DNA of 6,442 nucleotides from Thermohalobaculum sp035527255 (GCA_035527255.1 DATLAW010000017.1:1-6442); one strand, 5' to 3'; shown: positions 1 through 5,540, counted from the stretch's first letter. Program-made: numbers and translations. Notes: generated by a model not told the origin, from the sequence alone.

Positions 1-136
1 GCTGCCGACGCCTCGCCAAAGACTGGGAGGCATCAATCGAAAGCTCTACCGCCTGGGCTTTCATATCAAGCATCCGGTTGATGACCCGGCGTCTCGCAAG
101 GTATTGCTACGTCAACTGAACTTTTGAGTCGGGCTC
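1..136 (+). mobile_element. right end of an IS5-family insertion sequence (partial)
   Basis: The element enters from beyond the left edge. It holds the last codons of a transposase (stop at 117-119) and a short non-coding tail. Read from the minus strand, the tail begins GAGCCCGACTC directly after TAA (137-139). A GAGCCC-type terminal repeat next to a TNA target triplet is what I recall for the IS1031-like branch of IS5, so I place the element boundary at 136/137. The left half, the other inverted repeat and the second target copy lie outside the window, so the exact boundary is inference. Confidence 0.6.
3..119 (+). CDS. IS5-family transposase, C-terminal fragment
   Basis: An open frame enters from the left edge and ends at TGA 117-119, giving 38 residues that begin CRRLAKDWEASIESS and end RRLARYCYVN. 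The pattern RRLAKD-[W/F]-E-x-[S/T]-I-x-S-[S/A]-x-AW, followed by a hydrophobic helix and [M/L]-TRR-[L/I]-AR, is typical of the extreme C-terminus of IS5-family DDE transposases. The catalytic Asp, Asp and Glu residues lie upstream, outside the window, so whether the transposase is intact cannot be judged. It is convergent with prfB, with 17 bases between the two stop codons. The match is by remembered family pattern, not by a search. Confidence 0.7.
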   Translation, partial: CRRLAKDWEASIESSTAWAFISSIRLMTRRLARYCYVN

Positions 137-1267
137 TTAGATATCTTCGCCAACCGACTCAGCTCGCGATTTACCCGACACCTCCTGCGCCAGGGCGGCG
201 CTCATGAACGGGTCGAGGGCGCCGTCGAGAACGCCGCCGGTGTCGGATGTCTCCACCCCGGTGCGCAGGTCCTTCACCATCTGGTAGGGTTGCAGCACAT
301 ACGAGCGGATCTGGTGGCCCCAGCCGATATCCGACTTGGCGTCGTGGGCGTCCTGGATCGACTGGGTGCGCCGCTTCATTTCCATATCATACAGCCTTGA
401 GCGCAGGGCCGCCATGCAGTTGGCGCGGTTCTGGTGCTGTGATTTCTCCGACGAGGTGACGACGATGCCGGTGGGGATATGGGTGATCCGCACCGCCGAG
501 TCGGTGGTGTTGACGTGCTGGCCACCCGCGCCCTGCGAGCGGTAGGTATCGACCCGGATCTCGTTCGGCGGGATGTCGATCTCGATGGTATCGTCGATCA
601 CCGGGTAGACCCAGACGCTGGAGAACGAGGTGTGCCGCCGGGCCTGGCCATCGAATGGTGAAATGCGGACCAGCCGATGCACACCGGATTCGGTCTTCAG
701 CCAGCCGAATGCGTTCTCGCCCTTGACCTGGTAGGTGACCGACTTGATGCCCGCCTCCTCGCCCTGGGTCTCGGACATCATCTCGACCTTGTAGCCATGC
801 GCCTCGGCCCAGCGGACGTACATCCGGGCCAGCATCGACGCCCAGTCGCAGCTTTCGGTGCCCCCTGCCCCGGAATGGACTTCGAGGAAGCTGTCGTTGC
901 CATCGACCTCGCCCGACAATAGCGCCTCGGTTTCCCTTGCGGCGGCCTCGGCACGCAGTTTGGCCAGTGCCTTTTCCGCTTCGGCGACAATTTCGACGTC
1001 GTCCTCCAGCTCGCCCAACTCAATCAGCTCGACATTGTCGCTCAGCGCGCTTGCCAGCGCCTTGAAGCCGTCGATGCCATCGGCCAGCTTCTGGCGTTCA
1101 CGCATTATCTTCTGGGCGTGGGCCGCGTCGTTCCATAAGGCCGGATCCTCGGCCCGGGCGTTCAACTCCTCCAACCGGTGCATGGCCGTGTCCCATCCGA
1201 GCCGTTGGCGCAGCAGGTCCAGCGACTTCTCGATCTCGTCGATCATGCTAAGGGTATCGGCCTTCAT
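137..1267 (-). CDS. prfB: peptide chain release factor 2 (RF2)
   Basis: RF2 recognises UGA and UAA in the ribosomal A site and triggers hydrolysis of peptidyl-tRNA. The 376-residue product has the full family layout. An N-terminal helical domain covers about residues 1-110. The codon-recognition domain carries the RF2-specific SPF tripeptide at 203-205. The catalytic GGQ is at 248-250, preceded by Ser244 at the position that is Thr246 in E. coli K-12. Length and motif positions match E. coli RF2 within two residues. The ATG at 1265-1267 follows a GAGGA ribosome binding site, supporting the start. The frame is continuous through codons 20-30, where E. coli RF2 needs a programmed +1 frameshift, so that autoregulation is absent. 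The TAA stop (137-139) touches the IS end. Confidence 0.97.
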   Translation of the reverse strand: MKADTLSMIDEIEKSLDLLRQRLGWDTAMHRLEELNARAEDPALWNDAAHAQKIMRERQKLADGIDGFKALASALSDNVELIELGELEDDVEIVAEAEKALAKLRAEAAARETEALLSGEVDGNDSFLEVHSGAGGTESCDWASMLARMYVRWAEAHGYKVEMMSETQGEEAGIKSVTYQVKGENAFGWLKTESGVHRLVRISPFDGQARRHTSFSSVWVYPVIDDTIEIDIPPNEIRVDTYRSQGAGGQHVNTTDSAVRITHIPTGIVVTSSEKSQHQNRANCMAALRSRLYDMEMKRRTQSIQDAHDAKSDIGWGHQIRSYVLQPYQMVKDLRTGVETSDTGGVLDGALDPFMSAALAQEVSGKSRAESVGEDI

Positions 1268-1380
1268 GGAGTTCCTCGCGGCACGGCAAATTTCTGCCGC
1301 CTAGATAGCCGCCGAACCGGGACCGAGTAAAGCCGATAGCACTAATGTCGATGCAAGATCGGCGCTTAGAACCATGGCAC

Positions 1381-1448
1381 TGTTCATCCGGTCCCTGGGT
1401 TGCAGGAGTCTCACAACTCCAGCCTCCTCGGTCCGGACCGGATGGACA
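1381..1448. repeat. long nested inverted repeat between prfB and the SHMT-like gene
   Basis: The arms 1381-1394 (TGTTCATCCGGTCC) and 1435-1448 (GGACCGGATGGACA) pair over 14 bases with 13 Watson-Crick pairs. The exception, 1384 with 1445, is a G-U wobble if the plus strand is transcribed and an A-C mismatch if the minus strand is. Inside the 40-base loop a second stem pairs 1402-1408 with 1417-1423 around an A-A mismatch. A perfect 10-base palindrome, GGTCCGGACC (1430-1439), overlaps the right arm. No T-run follows on either strand, so it is not a standard intrinsic terminator. It could be a Rho-independent-like stop without U-tract, a structured prfB leader, an unannotated RNA or a small palindromic repeat element. 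The rest of the gap (1268-1380 and 1449-1482) shows only a weak stem at 1284-1299, close to the prfB ribosome binding site. Confidence 0.6.
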
Positions 1449-1482
1449 ACCTGTTGAAAGCTCACATCTAGGGAGGCGGCCG

Positions 1483-2799
1483 TCACCGCACGAAACGCAA
1501 GCCCTGAAACCGCTGCCGAAACGCCGTCACATCCGCCGCCACCGCCTCCGGCGCCGCGCCCAGTGCCCGGGCAATCAACCCCGCCAATTCGCCCATATCT
1601 GCCGCCGCCATCCCGCGCCGAACAATCTCCGGCGTGCCAATCCGCAGCCCGTTCAAGTCGCCCGCCACCTCGGCTATCGGCAGGCCAATACCGCAAGCGA
1701 GGATATTGGCCCGGCGCAGGTGCTTCGACGCCGTCTGCCCGCCGCCATAGCGCGCCGCCTCGATGGCGAACTGGTGCGAGCGGGTGACTGTGTTGCCGCA
1801 GCGGAACACCGGCACCCCCTCGGCGATCAGCGCCTCGGCAAGGGCACGGGCGCTGGCCGCCATCTCGGTCGCATAGGCCTGGCCAAACTCGCGCCAATCC
1901 AGCAGGGTCAATGCCAGTGCCGCCGATTTCGCTGCGTCGAAATTCGCCGTCATGCCGGGGTAGGCGATGCTATCCAGCCGCTCGGCCATCTCGGCGTCGT
2001 TGGTCACGATCAGCCCGCCAGCCGGGCCGCCCAGGCTTTTGTAAGTGCTCATCGTCATCAGATGCGCACCCTGCCCCAGCGGGTTCTCCCACACCCGCCC
2101 GGCGATCATCCCACATTGATGGGCGGCATCGAACAACACCCGCGCACCGACCTCGTCGGCAACCGCCCGCACTGCCGCCACCGGATGCGGCGTCAGGTTC
2201 AGACTGCCGCCAATGGTGATCAGCTTGGGCCGCACCGCGCGCGCCAGCGCCGCCAGCCCATCGACATCGACGGTGTTGCCATCGACCGCAACCGGGGCAT
2301 GGTGGATCACCATCCCATATAACCCCGCCGCACCAGACTGGTGATGGGTGACATGGCCGCCCACGCTAGGCGGCGGCACGATGATGGCGTCACCCGGTTT
2401 GCAGCAGGCCATGAAGGCGTACAGATTGCCGATCGCCCCCGATGGCACCCTGATTTCGGCGTAGTTTGCCTGGAATATCTCCGCCGCCAGCTCCGCCGCG
2501 ATCACCTCGATCTGCTCGATCGCCTCCAGCCCCATCTCGTATTTGTCGCCCGGATAGCCCAGTGACGGCCGCGAGCCCAACCCAGATGCCAGCGCCGCCT
2601 CGGCGCGCGGGTTCATCACATTGGTCGCCGGATTCAGGTTGATGCAATCGCGGTCGTGGATGGCGTGGTTCTCGCTGATCAGCGCGTCGATCCGCGCCGC
2701 CACCGCATCGGCGGTGCCACGCGCCGCCTGCGCCGCGATCCGCTGGATGTAGTCCTCGCAGCCGACAGGCACCCACGGGCGCCGGTGTAGTTTGGTCAT
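1483..2799 (-). CDS. serine hydroxymethyltransferase-like PLP-dependent enzyme
   Basis: A fold-type I PLP enzyme of the SHMT family, 438 residues from this start. Residues are numbered from it. Ser-Glu-Asn at 42-44 matches the SEN of SHMT. GGHVTHH (147-153) holds the PLP-stacking His149. Asp224 and His227 in DAAHQCGMIAG match E. coli Asp200 and His203. STYKSLGGPAGG carries the Schiff-base Lys254. GLRIGTP holds Arg386, matching the carboxylate-binding Arg363. By contrast, E. coli Tyr55, Glu57 and Tyr65 align with Pro78, Leu80 and Glu88 around the conserved GYPG, and about 15 extra residues follow SEN. A role other than folate-dependent glycine/serine exchange is therefore likely, for example a hydroxy-amino-acid aldolase or transaldolase (inference). 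An ATG at 2838 lengthens the frame by 13 residues but has no clear ribosome binding site. ATG 2799 has GGAG six bases upstream. Confidence 0.88.
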   Translation of the reverse strand: MTKLHRRPWVPVGCEDYIQRIAAQAARGTADAVAARIDALISENHAIHDRDCINLNPATNVMNPRAEAALASGLGSRPSLGYPGDKYEMGLEAIEQIEVIAAELAAEIFQANYAEIRVPSGAIGNLYAFMACCKPGDAIIVPPPSVGGHVTHHQSGAAGLYGMVIHHAPVAVDGNTVDVDGLAALARAVRPKLITIGGSLNLTPHPVAAVRAVADEVGARVLFDAAHQCGMIAGRVWENPLGQGAHLMTMSTYKSLGGPAGGLIVTNDAEMAERLDSIAYPGMTANFDAAKSAALALTLLDWREFGQAYATEMAASARALAEALIAEGVPVFRCGNTVTRSHQFAIEAARYGGGQTASKHLRRANILACGIGLPIAEVAGDLNGLRIGTPEIVRRGMAAADMGELAGLIARALGAAPEAVAADVTAFRQRFQGLRFVR

Positions 2800-2838
2800 C
2801 ATCGTCTCCCAACCGCAGTAATGCGTCAGCCCGATCAT

Positions 2839-2908
2839 GCGCCGACAAGCCTAGCCACCGCAAACCAGATTTGTTAATATCTAGGCGTAGAATTTCTAGG
2901 GTCTAATC
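2839..2908. promoter_or_regulatory. divergent promoter/operator region between SHMT-like gene and LysR gene
   Basis: This AT-richer gap separates two divergent genes and should hold both promoters and the LysR-type binding sites. Three CTAG tetramers start at 2851, 2881 and 2896, with offsets of 30 and 15 bases. The last two sit in an identical TCTAGG (2880-2885 and 2895-2900). An imperfect dyad, AGAT-N8-ATCT, spans 2867-2882. It overlaps TTGTTAATATCTA (2871-2883), which fits the T-N11-A rule for LysR-type sites. TAGAAT (2888-2893) is a possible -10 element for the LysR gene, with no convincing -35. AGGG (2898-2901) is its likely ribosome binding site. Assignments of individual boxes are tentative. 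Confidence 0.5.
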
Positions 2909-3823
2909 ATGCCGGTCGCACCGCCGCGCCCCAAGGGGCCACCGCTCAATGCATTGCGCGCCTTCGAGGCGGCAGCAAGGTTGAGCAGTTTCTCGCAAGC
3001 GGCGGACGAACTTTGCGTCACCCCCGGCGCCATTGCTCAACAGGTCAAAACGCTGGAGGATTGGGTCGGCGCACGGCTTTTTGACCGCCATGCTCAGGGC
3101 GTCCGGCTAACCCCGCTCGGTCGAGCCGTGCGGCCCAGCCTCGGCGACGCCTTCGACAAGCTGGCCGAGACCGCGCACCTGCTGCGTCGGATCGCGGCAC
3201 CCGACGAGATCCGCATCGCCACCCTACCCAGCATCGCCCAGCTTTGGCTTTCGCCACGCCTGCCCGCGATCCGGCACGCCAGCCCCGGCTTGTCGATATC
3301 GGTGACGGCAATGGAGCGCCCGCCCAACCTAATGCGCGAGCCGTTCGACCTGGCGATATTTTTCGACACCAATCCAATTGCCCGGCAATCAGAAGCAACC
3401 GAGACACAGATCCTGGCTCCCGACAGCTTGTTCCCGGTCTGCGCGCCCGAGATTGCCGCACGGCTGGTCACGCCGCGTGATCTAAACAGCGAGACCCTTT
3501 TGCATGACGTGACTTGGCGTGACGATTGGGCGGTCTGGTTGGCGGCCGAGCAGCTTAGCGGCATCGCCGCGACCGCGGGCCCGGCCTACTCACTCTATAG
3601 CCTCGCGCTCGAGGAAGCGATTCACGGCGCCGGCGTGCTTATCGGCCACGCGCCGCTGGTAGCACCCGCCCTGGCCTCTGGCGCCCTGGTATCGCCCTTC
3701 GCGCGCCGCGTCCCCTGCCCGGCTCCGCTGGCCGCCGCCTTCCGAAGCCCGACTACCGAGGGATCACCGCTCCGCGACCTCGCGCGCCGCCTGATAGACC
3801 AGGAAATGGCACCCACAACCTGA
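2909..3823 (+). CDS. LysR-family transcriptional regulator, GcvA type
   Basis: A cytoplasmic DNA-binding regulator of 304 residues, the usual LysR length. The winged helix-turn-helix covers about residues 13-72 (LNALRAFEAAARLSSFSQAA, then TPGAIAQQVKTLEDWVGARLF). The effector domain covers about 98-298. The opening PPLNALRAFEAAAR, the core FDLAIFF (146-152), LLHDVTWRDDWAVWL (197-211) and GVLIGHAPLVAPALASGALV (242-261) follow the pattern of the glycine-cleavage activator GcvA and its relatives. Genes of this type often stand divergent from their target, here the SHMT-like enzyme. Control of that gene, and autorepression, are inferred from position only. The effector is unknown. AGGG lies seven bases before the ATG. 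It converges on the kinase-like gene with 15 bases between the stop codons and no obvious terminator. Confidence 0.92.
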   Translation: MPVAPPRPKGPPLNALRAFEAAARLSSFSQAADELCVTPGAIAQQVKTLEDWVGARLFDRHAQGVRLTPLGRAVRPSLGDAFDKLAETAHLLRRIAAPDEIRIATLPSIAQLWLSPRLPAIRHASPGLSISVTAMERPPNLMREPFDLAIFFDTNPIARQSEATETQILAPDSLFPVCAPEIAARLVTPRDLNSETLLHDVTWRDDWAVWLAAEQLSGIAATAGPAYSLYSLALEEAIHGAGVLIGHAPLVAPALASGALVSPFARRVPCPAPLAAAFRSPTTEGSPLRDLARRLIDQEMAPTT

Positions 3824-3838
3824 CCCGGTCGACTCCGC

Positions 3839-4960
3839 TCAAATCGGGCTCAAACACCGAGCCGCCGGGAACACGATCCGCGCCGTCAACCCCTGCCCTG
3901 GCGCCGTGTCGATCTCCAGCATGGCGCCATCGACTCGCACCGCCTCGGTGACAGACGCCAACCCGCGGCCGGGATCTTCATTCTGCAAATTTCCATTCTG
4001 CAACTGGCGCGCCAGATCTTCAGCCTCAAGTCCGGCTCCGTTGTCGGCGACCTCCAACACCAGGTCGCCATCGTTTGTTCGCAACGCAATGGCCACCATC
4101 GCATCCCGCCCGGCATGGCGGATCGCGCCTTGCAACAGATTATCGACGATGCTCCAAAGCGCGCTTTCGTCGCCGAGTATCGATGGCCCCTGGCCGCGCC
4201 CGGGCAGGCCGCCGGTATCAATCGTCACCGCCGCGGCCTTTGCCACGGGCCCCGCCAGCCGGGCAATCCGGCGCGCTAACCGGGCAATGTCGACCTCGGC
4301 CAATTTCAATGCGGGCCGCACGTCGCCCGAGGTTCCGGCGGCCTCCAGGTCATCGACAATCCGCATCAGCCGCCAGGCCGCCGCGACAATGTCCGCCGCA
4401 TGACCCGCCATCTCGGTCGGATCAAGTTCCTGCGCGCTGCTCCTGATCAGCTCGGCGAACCCCAATGCTGCCGCCAGCGGAGAACGCATGTCGTTGCCCA
4501 TCCGAATCAGCGCCGCGCGGGCCGACTCCGGCATCGTTTCCCCACCTGTCCCATGCGCCGTTGCCTCGTAGGGCGAGAAAGCCGCCATAACCCTGATCCG
4601 CTCGCCGCCACGCTGGCGCCAAAGGCTGATCCGGAAGCGCTGTTGCCCGGCGGCGGTCATCAGCCAAGCGGTGGCCTCGGCGCTGCCGTCGCTGGCGGCG
4701 CGGGCCAACAATGTCTGACCGTCCGCCGGCTGAACAAAGCGGTCGATCAGGCGGGTCGCGCCGTCGCCGAAAATCGCCGTGTCGGCCGGGCTGCGCTCGC
4801 GGATCTGCCCGGCGACGTCCAGCGCCGCCATCGCCACCGGCATCGCGGAACCCAATCCGCCCTGCTGATCCAGGCTTACCAGGCGGCTCGCAGGTACTGC
4901 GGCCGCGGCTCTGCCGGGTGGAATGCCCTTGTGGGCTTCAGCTGCGACTGCCACCGCCAC
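3839..4960 (-). CDS. PAS-like/histidine-kinase-like protein, probable pseudokinase
   Basis: Numbered from GTG 4960, the product has 373 residues and no membrane segment. A PAS-like region covers about 25-130. A HisKA-like two-helix dimerisation region follows (about 145-208), then a HATPase_c-like domain (about 262-367). The H-box reads MGNDMRSPLAAALGFAELI where sensor kinases have S-H-E-[L/M]-R-[T/S]-PL, so Asn156 (AAC, 4493-4495) replaces the phospho-accepting His. The N-box reads DNLLQGAIRHA, with Gly278 in place of the Mg-ATP-binding Asn. The G1 box DNGAGL (306-311) is present and the G2 region GRGLASV (331-337) is recognisable. Autophosphorylation on His looks impossible and ATP use doubtful (inference). 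No response regulator is adjacent. The GTG has GAGGG eight bases upstream and overlaps the preceding gene by 23 bases. An ATG at 5002 is an alternative start with a weaker binding site. Confidence 0.8.
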   Translation of the reverse strand: MAVAVAAEAHKGIPPGRAAAAVPASRLVSLDQQGGLGSAMPVAMAALDVAGQIRERSPADTAIFGDGATRLIDRFVQPADGQTLLARAASDGSAEATAWLMTAAGQQRFRISLWRQRGGERIRVMAAFSPYEATAHGTGGETMPESARAALIRMGNDMRSPLAAALGFAELIRSSAQELDPTEMAGHAADIVAAAWRLMRIVDDLEAAGTSGDVRPALKLAEVDIARLARRIARLAGPVAKAAAVTIDTGGLPGRGQGPSILGDESALWSIVDNLLQGAIRHAGRDAMVAIALRTNDGDLVLEVADNGAGLEAEDLARQLQNGNLQNEDPGRGLASVTEAVRVDGAMLEIDTAPGQGLTARIVFPAARCLSPI

Positions 4961-5240
4961 CCCGCTTGCCCTCGTGTTTAGTATCGGGCTTGCCGCCACC
5001 ATTTCCGTTGCCCGGTGCGCCGCGATTCTTTTCAGAATTCTTCGGTGCGCCCTTCGCGACCGTCGCCATCGCCATCTCCGCTGCTGCGCGCAATTCGTTG
5101 GCGATATCCAACGCCTCGTCCGGCTCGAAATCCATCGGCAACTCGATGCCATCGGATTCGACGTAAATGCGGACCATCCCCAGCGAGGTCGGTCCGATCA
5201 CAAGACTCGCCGCCCTGTCGCTCTCGCTGTTGATGCCCAA
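4938..5240 (-). CDS. small DUF6324-like protein with TTG start
   Basis: A 100-residue protein starting MGINSESDRAASLVIGPTS. Residues 1-60 form a compact acidic region including MVRIYVESDGIELPMDF and an Asp/Glu/Ala-rich helix (about 39-60). They resemble the short alphaproteobacterial family I remember as DUF6324, whose function is unknown. The tail (63-100) is Gly-, Lys- and Asn-rich, ends in GGGGSRS and looks disordered. The start is TTG at 5238-5240, with a perfect AAGGAGG (5246-5252) five bases upstream. The same frame stays open to an ATG at 5417, but that extension crosses the promoter and has no binding site, so I reject it. The gene leads into the kinase-like gene with a 23-base overlap, suggesting translational coupling and a shared role. 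The family name should be checked. Confidence 0.75.
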   Translation of the reverse strand: MGINSESDRAASLVIGPTSLGMVRIYVESDGIELPMDFEPDEALDIANELRAAAEMAMATVAKGAPKNSEKNRGAPGNGNGGGKPDTKHEGKRGGGGSRS

Positions 5241-5262
5241 GCTGGCCTCCTTAAAAATACAT

Positions 5263-5290
5263 AGTATAGTTAATGGCAATGCAATTGAAA
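5263..5290 (-). promoter_or_regulatory. sigma70-type promoter of the small protein/kinase-like pair
   Basis: On the minus strand, TATACT (5263-5268) is a strong -10 element. TTTCAA (5285-5290) is a moderate -35 element at a 16-base spacing. Transcription would start near 5256, giving a leader of about 15 bases that consists mostly of the AAGGAGG binding site. The short leader leaves no room for a riboswitch. Position and spacing fit the TTG start at 5240. Confidence 0.6.
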
Positions 5291-5297
5291 GTTGCAT
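5279..5297. promoter_or_regulatory. perfect palindrome ATGCAA-N7-TTGCAT over the -35 element
   Basis: ATGCAA (5279-5284) and TTGCAT (5292-5297) are exact inverted copies separated by seven bases that contain the -35 hexamer of the minus-strand promoter. A 19-base dyad placed there is what a repressor operator would look like. The protein that would bind it is unknown. Pairing does not extend beyond the six bases on either side. Confidence 0.4.
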
Positions 5298-5349
5298 GCT
5301 GCGCCAGCGCCGATGACCGGCACTCGTGACAGAAATACACAGGCAACGC

Positions 5350-5378
5350 TTGAAAATCTTCGCTCCCACGGGTAGATG
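5350..5378 (+). promoter_or_regulatory. likely promoter of tRNA-His
   Basis: TTGAAA (5350-5355) and TAGATG (5373-5378) stand at the ideal 17-base spacing on the plus strand. The predicted start, near 5385, would give a precursor with about 35 bases of 5' leader before the tRNA at 5420. The -35 is good and the -10 moderate. No other credible pair lies between 5300 and 5419. Confidence 0.5.
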
Positions 5379-5419
5379 ACATCCCACGTCGACTGCGAGA
5401 CACCGCGGTGGCGCCATAG

Positions 5420-5496
5420 GCCGCCTTAGCTCAGTTGGTTAGAGCGCTAGATTGTGGATCTAGAGGTCCCCCGTTCAAGCCGGGGAGGCGGTACCA
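5420..5496 (+). tRNA. tRNA-His (anticodon GUG)
   Basis: The 77-base gene folds into a complete cloverleaf with encoded CCA (5494-5496). The acceptor GCCGCCT pairs with AGGCGGT, including G1:U72. The D-arm is GCTC/GAGC. The anticodon stem CTAGA/TCTAG encloses TTGTGGA, so the anticodon is GUG. The variable loop AGGTC has five bases, and the T-arm CCCCG/CGGGG encloses TTCAAGC. The discriminator base 73 is A, not the C that pairs with G-1 in most bacteria. The base encoded just before position 1 (5419) is G, which cannot pair with A73. G1:U72 with A73 is known for alphaproteobacteria whose histidyl-tRNA synthetase does not use G-1. It supplies histidine for CAU and CAC codons. Confidence 0.97.
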
Positions 5497-5503
5497 AAAA
5501 AAC

Positions 5504-5540
5504 AAGGGCTTAGGTGATCCCACCTAGACCCTTTTTATTT
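5504..5540 (+). terminator. intrinsic terminator of tRNA-His
   Basis: AAGGG at 5504-5508 and TAGGTG at 5511-5516 pair with CACCTA at 5521-5526 and CCCTT at 5529-5533. The loop is the tetraloop ATCC, with one mismatch and one wobble in the middle of the stem. A T-rich run, TTTTTATTT, follows at 5532-5540. It begins seven bases after the tRNA CCA end and fits termination of the tRNA transcript. The upstream A-run (from 5496) could also give the minus strand a weaker terminator. Confidence 0.85.

Noticed and set aside
1301..1897. Minus-strand 198-codon frame overlapping the SHMT-like gene and the gap
   Set aside because: A low-complexity Gly/Arg-rich shadow in another frame, with no motif and no ribosome binding site.
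1345..2322. Long plus-strand open frame of 325 codons opposite the SHMT-like gene
   Set aside because: It lies antisense to a gene with clear catalytic motifs, is rich in Arg, Pro and His as antisense frames in GC-rich DNA are, and has no recognisable domain.
2803..2838. Longer SHMT-like start at ATG 2838
   Set aside because: No binding site precedes it, while GGAG stands six bases before the ATG at 2799. It remains possible.
2803..2908. Glycine or other riboswitch ahead of the SHMT-like gene
   Set aside because: The divergent gap is too short, and no aptamer-like pairing was seen; the LysR gene explains the control more simply.
3824..3838. Bidirectional terminator between the convergent LysR and kinase-like genes
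   Set aside because: Only 15 bases separate the stop codons, and no stable stem with a T-run is present.
4961..5152. N-terminal extension of the kinase-like protein up to an ATG at 5152
   Set aside because: The extension is Arg/Trp-rich out-of-frame translation of the small gene, which has a much better start signal. The kinase-like domains begin well after 4960.
5241..5417. Upstream extension of the small gene to the ATG at 5417
   Set aside because: It would contain the -10 and -35 elements and lacks a binding site, whereas the TTG at 5240 has a perfect one.
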